DNA from: Candidatus Rokuibacteriota bacterium | Lineage (GTDB): Bacteria > Methylomirabilota > Methylomirabilia > Rokubacteriales > CSP1-6 | DNA length: 14,054 nucleotides | Assembly (NCBI GenBank): GCA_003221435.1 | Contig: QHRS01000023.1 | Coordinates: forward strand, 1 to 14,054 | Reading direction: 5' to 3' | Notes under the pieces: model-generated | What the model was told of the DNA's origin: nothing | The model's input: the letters and a program-made list of their open reading frames with translations, nothing else | The model's database searches: none | Shown: positions 6,761 to 13,306 of the stretch, piece after piece | Numbering within the stretch: position 1 is the stretch's first letter | Layout of the letters: each line of letters opens with the position of its first letter | Program-made: the position numbers and the translations under genes

Positions 6761-7992
6761 GCCCGGCGGCCACCGAGAAGATCCTGACCCGCAACTTCGG
6801 CCGGCCGGATTCCCACACGCTCAAGGCCTATCTGGAGACCGGCGGGTACACCGCGCTGCCGAAGGCGCTCACGATGGAGCCTCCGGCGATCATCGACGCT
6901 GTCAAACGGTCGAATCTCCGCGGACTCGGTGGCGCCGGCTTCCCGACCGGTACCAAGTGGTCGTTCATCCCCAAAGGCCACACGGGTCCCGTGTACCTGG
7001 TGATCAATGCGGACGAGGGCGAGCCGGGCACCTTCAAGGATCGCTACCTCCTCGAGCGCGACCCGCACGCGCTGATCGAGGGCATGCTGATCGCCGCCCG
7101 CGCGATCGGGTCGACGCTGGCCTTCGTGTACATCCGGGGCGAGTACGTCGAGTCGTGGCGGCACGTCAGCGCGGCCGTGGGCGAGGCGTACGAGGCGGGC
7201 TACCTCGGCCGGGGTCTCGACGTCGTGGTGCATCGCGGCGCGGGCGCCTACATCTGCGGAGAGGAGACGGGGCTGATCTCCTCGCTCGAGGGCAAGAAGG
7301 GCTGGCCGAAGCTCAAGCCGCCGTTCCCCGCCATCAAAGGCGCGTTCGGCGCGCCGACCATCGTCAACAACGTCGAGACGATCTGCCACGTGCCGCACAT
7401 CATCAACCGCGGCGCCGAATGGTTCGCGTCGCTCGGAACGAAGACGCAGGGGGGGACCCGGATGTACTCGGTCTCCGGGCGCGTGACGCGGCCGGGCGTC
7501 TACGAGACCTCCGTCGCCGTGACGCTCCGGCAGTTGATCTACGAGTACGCCGGCGGCGTCACGGGGAACGGCAGGCTGAAGGCGGTGGTGCCCGGCGGCT
7601 CGTCGGCGGCGATCCTGACGGCCGACGAGATCGACGTCACCATGGACGTCGACGGGCTCAAGGCCGCGGGGACGATGGCGGGCTCGGCCGGCGTGATCGT
7701 GCTGGACGAGACGGTGTCGATCCCCGAAGCGCTGATGGTCGTCGCGCGATTCTACGCGCACGAGTCGTGCGGCCAGTGCACGCCGTGCCGCGAGTCCACC
7801 GGCTGGATCTACGAGATGACCCGCCGGATCGTGGTCGGCCGCGGCCGCAAGGCGGACCTCGATACGATCCTCGACGTGGCCCGGCGGGGCGCCGGCACGA
7901 CGATCTGTGCGTTTTATGACGGCGCCGTGGGCCCGTACATCTCGTACATCGAGAAGTTCCGCGCCGAGTTCGAATCGCTCATCCCCAAATGA
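6757..7992 (+). CDS. nuoF: NADH-quinone oxidoreductase subunit F (51 kDa type)
   Basis: NuoF binds NADH and FMN and holds the [4Fe-4S] cluster N3, so it is the electron entry point of complex I. From the ATG overlapping the nuoE stop the protein has 411 residues. It shows the glycine-rich RGLGGAGFPTGTKWSF, the VINADEGEPGTFKDRYLLE segment, GAGAYICGEETGL, NNVETICHVPHI and PGGSSAAIL. The cluster ligands are C338, C341 and C344 (ESCGQCTPCREST) plus C384 (TTICAFYDGAVGP). The last motif differs from the common CALGDAA form but keeps the cysteine. The open frame upstream of 6757 is a shadow of nuoD and nuoE. A 163-bp gap with repeats separates it from nuoG. Confidence 0.97.
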   Translation: MSPAATEKILTRNFGRPDSHTLKAYLETGGYTALPKALTMEPPAIIDAVKRSNLRGLGGAGFPTGTKWSFIPKGHTGPVYLVINADEGEPGTFKDRYLLERDPHALIEGMLIAARAIGSTLAFVYIRGEYVESWRHVSAAVGEAYEAGYLGRGLDVVVHRGAGAYICGEETGLISSLEGKKGWPKLKPPFPAIKGAFGAPTIVNNVETICHVPHIINRGAEWFASLGTKTQGGTRMYSVSGRVTRPGVYETSVAVTLRQLIYEYAGGVTGNGRLKAVVPGGSSAAILTADEIDVTMDVDGLKAAGTMAGSAGVIVLDETVSIPEALMVVARFYAHESCGQCTPCRESTGWIYEMTRRIVVGRGRKADLDTILDVARRGAGTTICAFYDGAVGPYISYIEKFRAEFESLIPK

Positions 7993-8032
7993 ACCGGACT
8001 CTCGCGAACCCGGGACATGAGCGAGCGCGACA

Positions 8033-8133
8033 TTCCGGCGGGGTGCGGGCGGGCGAGAGCGTCGAATGCGACTCACGACAGCCGCGGGAATGGGCGCGTG
8101 CGAAGTTCAGGCGGGGTGCGGGCGGGCGGCAGC
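8033..8133 (+). repeat. 28-bp direct repeat pair in the nuoF-nuoG gap
   Basis: Positions 8033-8060 and 8106-8133 match at 25 of 28 bases with a 73-base period. The identical core, GGCGGGGTGCGGGCGGGCG, occurs at 8037-8055 and 8110-8128. The second copy is also the left arm of the hairpin before nuoG. No gene is supported in the gap (7993-8155), and an open frame over it is not credible because it runs into nuoG in another frame. The element is not related by eye to the repeats at 4256 and 13134. Its role is unknown. Confidence 0.75.
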
Positions 8134-8149
8134 CCGGGTGCCCGCACCC
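8114..8149 (+). promoter_or_regulatory. Strong hairpin just before the nuoG start
   Basis: GGGTGCGGGC (8114-8123) and GCCCGCACCC (8140-8149) are perfect 10-bp complements. Inside, GGGC (8124-8127) can pair with GCCC (8132-8135) around a GGCA loop, leaving GGGT (8136-8139) as a bulge. The stem ends six bases before the nuoG ATG at 8156, and those six bases hold no Shine-Dalgarno sequence. There is no run of T after it, so it does not look like an intrinsic terminator. It could protect an RNA end or limit nuoG translation; this is inference. Confidence 0.6.
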
Positions 8150-8155
8150 TGATAA

Positions 8156-9737
8156 ATGATGCCGACGCTCACGATAGACGGGAGAGAACTCGAAGTCCCT
8201 GCGGGGACGAACCTCATCGAGGCGGCGCGCCGGCTCGAGATCGAGGTGCCGCACTACTGTTACCATCCCGGGCTGTCCATCGCCGGGCAGTGCCGGCTCT
8301 GCATGGTCGACATCGAGAAGAACCCGCGTCCGCAAATCGCCTGCAACACCGTCGCGACCGAGGGGCGAGCGGATCATCGAGACGCGCAAGTCGATCATGG
8401 AATTCCACCTGATCAACCATCCGCTCGACTGCCCGGTCTGCGACCAGGCGGGCGAGTGCTGGTTGCAGATCTACTACATGAAGCACGGGCTCTACGAGCC
8501 CCGGATGACCGACGACAAGGTGCACAAGCCCAAGGCGGTGCCGCTCGGGCCGCACGTGATCCTCGACGCCGAGCGCTGCATCCTGTGCTCGCGCTGCGTG
8601 CGGTTCTGCGACGAGGTCACGCGAACCGGCGAGCTGGGCATTTTCGGTCGCGGCGACCGATCCGAGATCGGGCTCTTTCCGGGCACGGAACTGGCCAACA
8701 AGTATTCGGGGAACGTGGTCGACATCTGCCCGGTGGGCGCGCTGACCGACCGGGATTTCAGGTTCCAGGTCCGCGTCTGGTACCTGGAGAGCCAGAAGTC
8801 GATCTGCCCCGGGTGCGCGCGCGGCTGCAACATCGAGGTGCACGTGAACCGCCGCCGGCCGCATCACGCGCAGGGCCGGCGCGTCGTACGGTTGAAGCCG
8901 CGGTTCAACGACGCGGTCAACAAGTGGTGGATCTGCGACGAGGGCCGCTACGGCTACGGCTTCGTCGACGACCCGAGCCGCCTGACCGCGCCGCTCCGCC
9001 GGGTCGGCGGGAAGACGCTCGACGTCTCGTGGACGGAGATGTTCACGCTCGTCGCCGACGGACTGCGGCGATACACGGCGGACGAGATCGGCGTGATCGC
9101 CTCGCCGAAGATGTCGAACGAGGACCTGTTCCTCCTCGAGCGGCTGGTCGACGGGCTCGGCGTCCGCGCGGTCGACTACCGCGTGCCGCCGGCGCAGCCC
9201 GGTGACCAGGACGACTTCCTGATCCGTGCCGATCGGAACCCGAACAGCAGAGGCGCCGAGCTGATCGGGCTCGGGCGCTCGGACGCCCGGGCGATCCTGA
9301 ACGCGGCGCGCGATCGCCGGATCAAGTGTCTTTGGGTGTTCCACCACGATCTGCTCGCCTCGGCCTGGCCCGAGGGCGAAGTGCTGGACGCGCTGCTCGG
9401 CGCCGAGACGGTCATCTTCCAGGGAACGAACGCGAACGCCACGAGCGCCCACGCCCACCTCACGCTCCCCGCTGCGGCGTACCCCGAGCGCGAGGGGACC
9501 TACACGAACTTCGAGGGTCGCGTGCAGCGCTTCCGGCAGGCGTTCGAGCCGCTCGGCCAGGCACTCGCCGACTGGGAGAGCCTCGGCTGCCTCCTGCAAG
9601 CGGTGCAGGGCGCCGGCCGGCCGTCGCGCGCAGAGGAGTGCTTCAGGGCCCTGGCGGCGGCGGTTCCGGCCTACGCGGGCCTGAGCTATCGCTCGATCGG
9701 CGACGGGGGACAGATGATCGCCACGGGGAGCCCGTGA
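8156..9737 (+). CDS. nuoG: NADH-quinone oxidoreductase subunit G, frame-broken
   Basis: NuoG is the multi-cluster subunit that conducts electrons from NuoF/NuoE onward. The first 70 residues hold the [2Fe-2S] ligands C35, C46, C49 and C63. Near 8362-8370 the frame shifts: similarity resumes as ERIIETRKSIMEF one frame over and runs to the stop at 9735-9737. That part has the N3-like HPLDCPVCDQAGEC motif, CILCSRCVRFC with DICPVGAL, and CPGCARGC with a distant WWICDEGR, resembling the additional N7 site. Joined, the protein would be about 527 residues, a short form with a reduced molybdopterin-like C-terminus. An in-frame TAA at 8153 fixes the start at ATG 8156 or 8159. As read, translation from 8156 goes out of frame after residue 70; a separate start at ATG 8397 is possible. 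The break may be a mutation or an assembly error. The stop overlaps the nuoH start by one base. Confidence 0.85.
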
Positions 9738-10834
9738 TGCCGGGGACTCTGACCGACGCCTCCATCGCCTTCGGGCTGGTCACGTTCGTGATGCTGTTCG
9801 TCCTGAACCTCGGGGGCCTGATGACCTGGATCGAACGCAAGCAGGCGGCCATCATGCAGGACCGGATCGGGGCCAACCGCGCGTCGATCTTCGGGCTCCG
9901 GCTCATGGGGTTGTTCCATCCCCTCGCGGACGCGATCAAGATGCTGACGAAGGAGGCGTTCTACCCGGCCCGGGCCGACCGCGTGCTCTTCAGCCTGGCG
10001 CCGTTCGTGTCCGTCTTCTTCGCGCTCGTGGCGTTCGCGTCGATTCCGTTCGGCGACACGCTCTCGATCGCCGGGCGCGAGGTGCCGCTGCAGGCGCTGA
10101 CCTTCAACGTCGGGCTCCTGTACGTCTTCGCGATGCTCTCGCTCGGCGTCTACGGCGTGATGATGGCCGGCTGGTCATCCGCCAACAACTTTGCCCTCCT
10201 CGGCGGGCAGCGGGCGGCCGCGCTCATGATCACGGCCGAGGTCGCGATTGGCGCGTCGATCGTCGGCGTCGTGATGGTGTACGGGTCGCTGAACCTGATG
10301 GACATCGTGCGCGGCCAGGGCGCACTGCTCGGGGGCTGGCTGCCGATGTGGGGCATCATCACCCAGCCGCTCGCATTCGTGCTCTTCCTGACCGCGGGCA
10401 TCGCCGCGACGAAGCGCATCCCGTTCGACATGCCGGAGGGCGAGTCGGAGATCATCGGGTACTTCGTCGAGTACAGCGGGATGAAATTCGGCCTCTTCGT
10501 GATGGCCGACTTCCTCGAGACCGTGGTGATCGCCGGCATGACGGTGTCGCTGTTCCTCGGGGGCTGGCAGGTGCCGTACCTCGGGCGCGAGGGGTGGGCG
10601 TTCCCGTGGGGCGCGACGATCGTGCTGCCGCGTCTCCCCGTCGCGCTGCTGCAGGTGGCGGCCTTCGTGTTCAAACTCGTCGTGATGATCTGGTTCCTCA
10701 TGTTGATCCGCTGGACGCTCCCACGGTTCCGGTACGATCAGGCCATGCGCCTCGGCTGGCTCGGCCTCTTCCCGCTCTCGATCGCGAACATCGTCCTGAC
10801 GGGCGGGGCGCTCCTCCTGTGGGGGCCCCGATGA
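9737..10834 (+). CDS. nuoH: NADH-quinone oxidoreductase subunit H
   Basis: NuoH is the membrane subunit that closes the quinone chamber and links it to the proton pathways. The 365-residue protein has about eight hydrophobic segments. The first cytoplasmic loop has WIERKQAAIMQDRIGANR, followed by LADAIKMLTKEAFYP. The acidic loop later reads RIPFDMPEGESEIIGYFVEY followed by SGMKFGLF, close to the family PFDxPExESE motif. GGGGAG at 9725-9730 precedes the ATG by six bases, and the ATG overlaps the nuoG stop by one base; the open frame upstream to 9326 is a nuoG shadow. The last four bases overlap nuoI. Length and topology are as expected. Confidence 0.97.
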   Translation: MPGTLTDASIAFGLVTFVMLFVLNLGGLMTWIERKQAAIMQDRIGANRASIFGLRLMGLFHPLADAIKMLTKEAFYPARADRVLFSLAPFVSVFFALVAFASIPFGDTLSIAGREVPLQALTFNVGLLYVFAMLSLGVYGVMMAGWSSANNFALLGGQRAAALMITAEVAIGASIVGVVMVYGSLNLMDIVRGQGALLGGWLPMWGIITQPLAFVLFLTAGIAATKRIPFDMPEGESEIIGYFVEYSGMKFGLFVMADFLETVVIAGMTVSLFLGGWQVPYLGREGWAFPWGATIVLPRLPVALLQVAAFVFKLVVMIWFLMLIRWTLPRFRYDQAMRLGWLGLFPLSIANIVLTGGALLLWGPR

Positions 10835-11329
10835 GACCGGCTCAGCGCGTGTACCTCCGCGAGGTGCTGTCCGGGCTCGGGCTGACGGCGCGGCACTTCT
10901 TCGTCAACATGGGCCGCCACATCGCCCATGCGCTCGGCCGCAGGAACGCGCGGGGCGCGGTGACGATCCAGTATCCCGAGGAACATCGCGGCTACTCGCC
11001 GCGGCTGCGGAGCCTGCACCGGCTCGTGCGACGCGAGGACGGCTCGCCTCGCTGCGTGGCGTGCATGATGTGCGAGACCGTGTGCCCCGCCTATTGCATC
11101 TACATCGTGGCGGGCGAGCATCCCAACCCCGAGATCGAAAAGGTCTGCGAGGCGTTCTCCATCGACCTCGGCAAGTGCGTGTTCTGCGGCTACTGTGTCG
11201 AGGCCTGCCCGGAAGACGCGATCCGGATGGACACGGGCATCCTGGGAGATGCTCCTCGCGCTCGAGCCCGCCGGACCCGACGGGAAGCCTCGGTCTCCGG
11301 TACCCATCCCCCCCGACCGGACCCCGTAG
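10831..11329 (+). CDS. nuoI: NADH-quinone oxidoreductase subunit I, frame-broken near C-terminus
   Basis: NuoI is the 8Fe ferredoxin-like subunit carrying clusters N6a and N6b. Both ligand sets are intact: C75, C78, C81, C85 (CVACMMCETVCP) and C116, C119, C122, C126 (CVFCGYCVEACP). After MDTGI at about residue 137 similarity moves to another frame, WEMLLALEPAGPDGKPRSPV, ending at TAG 11327-11329, one base before the nuoJ start. Compared with the E. coli protein as remembered, about 13 codons are replaced by one base, so roughly 38 nt seem missing. If translated as read, the protein would continue out of frame to 11391, giving 186 residues with an unrelated C-terminus that overlaps nuoJ by 61 bases. 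Both clusters would survive. The ATG sits in an ATGA overlap with the nuoH stop. Confidence 0.87.
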
Positions 11330-11330
11330 C

Positions 11331-11822
11331 GTGCAGACCGCCGTCTTCTTCGCCATCGCCGCCATCGCCGTCGCCTCGGCCCTCGGGCTGATCGTCCGGC
11401 GCAACCCGATCCACGGCGCGCTCTTTCTCGTCGTGAATCTCGGCAGCGTGGCCGCGATATATCTAATGTTGAACGCGCAGTTCCTGGCGGCGGCCCAGGT
11501 GATCATCTACGCCGGTGCCATCATGGTACTGTTCGTGTTCGCGATCATGGTGCTGATTCCCGGGAAGGAGGAGACCGGACCGGATCCGCTGCGACCGTTT
11601 CGGCTCGTCGCGATCCCGTTCGGCGCGTTTCTGCTGGTGGAGATCCTGCTCATGCTGGTGGTGCGGCCGGCCCCCCCGAGGGAGCCCCCCGGCGCGGAGG
11701 GCGGCGCGGAAGCGATCGGCCGCCTGCTCTTCACGGATTACCTCTTTCCGTTCGAGCTGACGTCGGTGCTGTTGCTGGCGGCGCTGGTCGGGGTGCTCGC
11801 GCTCGCCAAGCGAAAGGCGTGA
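11331..11822 (+). CDS. nuoJ: NADH-quinone oxidoreductase subunit J
   Basis: NuoJ is a five-helix membrane subunit of complex I. From the GTG at 11331 the protein has 163 residues: a first helix (TAVFFAIAAIAVASALGLIV), the RRNPIHGALFLVVNLGSVA segment, AQVIIYAGAIMVLFVFAIMV containing the helix that includes the family's pi-bulge region, another helix near 85-105, and a closing LLFTDYLFPFELTSVLLLAA with ALAKRK. All are typical. The GTG lies one base after the ancestral stop of nuoI. No clear Shine-Dalgarno sequence is visible, which suggests coupling to nuoI. The stop overlaps the nuoK start by four bases. Confidence 0.94.
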   Translation: MQTAVFFAIAAIAVASALGLIVRRNPIHGALFLVVNLGSVAAIYLMLNAQFLAAAQVIIYAGAIMVLFVFAIMVLIPGKEETGPDPLRPFRLVAIPFGAFLLVEILLMLVVRPAPPREPPGAEGGAEAIGRLLFTDYLFPFELTSVLLLAALVGVLALAKRKA

Positions 11823-12130
11823 TTCTCTTGGTCCCCGGATCCTATTACACTGGACTGTCGGCGGTGCTCTTCGCGATCGGCGTGACCGGCGTGCTCGTCC
11901 GTCGCAACCCGCTCGTCATCTTCATGTCGATCGAGGTCATGCTGAACGCGGCGAATCTCGCGCTGGTCGCGTTCGGCGCGCAGTTCCGCAACGCCGACGG
12001 ACAGGTGCTGGTGTTTTTCGTGATGACCGTCGCGGCGGCCGAGGTGGCGGTCGGCCTCGCCATCATCGTGGCGATCTTCCGCCTGAGGCCGCGGCTGTCG
12101 GTGGACGATCTCAGCGCGATGCGCTGGTAG
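11819..12130 (+). CDS. nuoK: NADH-quinone oxidoreductase subunit K
   Basis: NuoK is a small three-helix, antiporter-like (MrpC-related) subunit. The 103-residue product has YYTGLSAVLFAIGVTGVLVR, then NPLVIFMSIEVMLNAANLAL with the conserved helix-2 glutamate, and VLVFFVMTVAAAEVAVGLAI with the second conserved glutamate, ending in a charged tail. The GTG start overlaps the nuoJ stop (GTGA), with GAAAGG just before. In most complex I operons nuoL, nuoM and nuoN come next; here the E1-alpha gene follows after 11 bases. Confidence 0.96.
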   Translation: MILLVPGSYYTGLSAVLFAIGVTGVLVRRNPLVIFMSIEVMLNAANLALVAFGAQFRNADGQVLVFFVMTVAAAEVAVGLAIIVAIFRLRPRLSVDDLSAMRW

Positions 12131-12131
12131 C

Positions 12132-12137
12132 AGGAGG
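12132..12137 (+). promoter_or_regulatory. Shine-Dalgarno site for pdhA
   Basis: AGGAGG lies four bases before ATG 12142 and only one base before the in-frame GTG at 12139. The spacing favours the ATG, although a GTG start would add just one residue. The site shows that the gene has its own efficient ribosome entry even though it follows nuoK closely. Confidence 0.75.
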
Positions 12138-12141
12138 AGTG

Positions 12142-13137
12142 ATGGCGCAGGGTCCCCTGGCGACCTCGGGAGTCGACACCGGGCTGGCGCGGCATCTGCT
12201 GTCGCAGATGATGCTGATCCGCCGGTTCGAGGAGAAGGCGGCCGAGAATTACGCGCTCGGCAAGATCGGGGGCTTCCTCCACCTCTACATCGGCCAAGAG
12301 GCGGTGGCGGTCGGCGCGGCCTCGGTGTTGCGGCCCGACGACTACGCGATCTCCCATTATCGCGAGCACGGCCACTGCCTGGCCAAGGGGTCCGATCCGC
12401 GCCGGGTCATGGCCGAGCTGTTCGGCCGGCGGGATGGGCTGTCCCACGGCAAGGGCGGCTCGATGCACCTCTTCGACAAATCGACGAACTTCCTCGGCGG
12501 CCATGCCATCGTCGGCGCGCACCTGCCGCTGGCGGCGGGCGTGGCCTTCGGGATCAAGTACGAGGGCCGCGACCGGGTCATCGTGTGCTACTTCGGCGAG
12601 GGCGCGGTGCCGCAGGGCGAGTTCCACGAATCGATGAACCTGGCGGCGCTCTGGCGACTCCCCGTCATCTACATCTGCGAGAACAACCGCTACGCGATGG
12701 GTACCCCGGTCGAGCGCGCGCTGGCGGAGCCGAACATCTGGCGCTTCGCCCAGACGTACGGGATTCCGGGCGAGGCGGTCGACGGCATGGACGTGCTCGC
12801 CGTCCGAGAGGTCGTGGGCCGCGCCGTCGCGCGGGCCCGGCGGGACCGGGAGCCCACGCTCGTCGAAGCCCGAACCTACCGCTTCCGCGGCCACTCGATG
12901 CGCGATCCCGCGGGCGCGATCTACCGAACCAGGGACGAGGTCGAGCGCGAGAAGCTGCGCGATCCGATCGTCCTCTTCCGTCAGCGCTGCCTCACGGAGG
13001 GTACGCTGACCGAGGCGGACGTCAAGGCGATCGAGAAGGACGTCAACGACCTCGTCGACGAGGCCGTCGCCTTCGCCGACGCGTCGGCCGAGCCGCCGCT
13101 GGAGTGGCTCCTCACCGACATCTACAAGGAGGCCTAG
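12142..13137 (+). CDS. pdhA: Thiamine-dependent 2-oxoacid dehydrogenase E1 alpha (PdhA-like)
   Basis: The 331-residue product matches the alpha subunit of heterotetrameric E1 enzymes, which decarboxylate pyruvate with thiamine diphosphate and pass the acyl group to lipoyl-E2. Visible are IRRFEEKAAENYALGKIGGF, LYIGQEAVAVG, YREHGHCLAKG, HGKGGSMHLF, and the thiamine-diphosphate motif from GEG (152-154) to NN (181-182, in CENNRYAMGTP). The loop YRFRGHSMRDP at about 247-257 corresponds to the phosphorylation-loop region of mitochondrial E1. The usual GDG reads GEG. An E1-beta gene normally follows, but here repeat copy B and a HAD gene come next. Acetoin dehydrogenase alpha is a close relative and cannot be excluded; lipA at the other end of the cluster favours a lipoyl-dependent role either way. 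The TAG stop coincides with the left end of copy B. Confidence 0.9.
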   Translation: MAQGPLATSGVDTGLARHLLSQMMLIRRFEEKAAENYALGKIGGFLHLYIGQEAVAVGAASVLRPDDYAISHYREHGHCLAKGSDPRRVMAELFGRRDGLSHGKGGSMHLFDKSTNFLGGHAIVGAHLPLAAGVAFGIKYEGRDRVIVCYFGEGAVPQGEFHESMNLAALWRLPVIYICENNRYAMGTPVERALAEPNIWRFAQTYGIPGEAVDGMDVLAVREVVGRAVARARRDREPTLVEARTYRFRGHSMRDPAGAIYRTRDEVEREKLRDPIVLFRQRCLTEGTLTEADVKAIEKDVNDLVDEAVAFADASAEPPLEWLLTDIYKEA

Positions 13138-13259
13138 TGCCGGTCCAACTTACTTCGCCATACTTCGTTCTCGGTCGTCGGCGATCCTCACGTACAACCG
13201 CGTACGCTCCGGTCGCCTCCTCCCTCGGGCCTCGTCTGGCTCGCAATTTGGACCGGCAC
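13134..13259 (+). repeat. Intergenic imperfect-palindrome repeat, copy B
   Basis: This about 125-bp relative of copy A starts at the pdhA stop codon. Its ends are perfect 12-bp inverted repeats, GTGCCGGTCCAA (13137-13148) and TTGGACCGGCAC (13248-13259). Near the centre, GGCGA (13180-13184) and TCGCC (13213-13217) enclose CGTAC (13191-13195) and GTACG (13202-13206), so an inner hairpin is likely. Blocks shared with copy A are listed under that element. There is no gene inside, no target duplication visible at the ends, and no T-run for a terminator. Strand is nominal. The remainder of the gap to 13306 contains only the ribosome-binding site of the next gene. Confidence 0.82.
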
Positions 13260-13306
13260 CAAGCAAGTGGCTCGCGTCAGGCGGAATTTGGTTGCGGAGC
13301 ATTAGC

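Noticed and set aside
8033..8133. Direct repeats in the nuoF-nuoG gap as a CRISPR array
   Set aside because: There are only two units, with a 45-base spacing and three mismatches, and no cas genes are nearby.
8114..8155. Hairpin before nuoG as an intrinsic terminator
   Set aside because: The stem is strong but it is followed by TGATAAATG with no T-tract, and it lies within an operon just before a start codon.
8360..8372. Programmed ribosomal frameshift in nuoG
   Set aside because: There is no slippery heptamer of the usual kind, and the protein comparison shows missing residues as well as a frame change, which a programmed shift would not explain.
8017..8412. + strand open frame of 131 codons over the nuoF-nuoG gap
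   Set aside because: It crosses the direct repeats and hairpin and then runs in the wrong frame through the conserved start of nuoG; composition is low-complexity Arg/Gly-rich.
8397..9737. Treating the large C-terminal part of nuoG as an independent complete gene
   Set aside because: Conserved NuoG sequence (ERIIETRKSI) continues upstream of ATG 8397 in the same frame, and the missing [2Fe-2S] domain lies directly before it, so one broken gene is the better reading.
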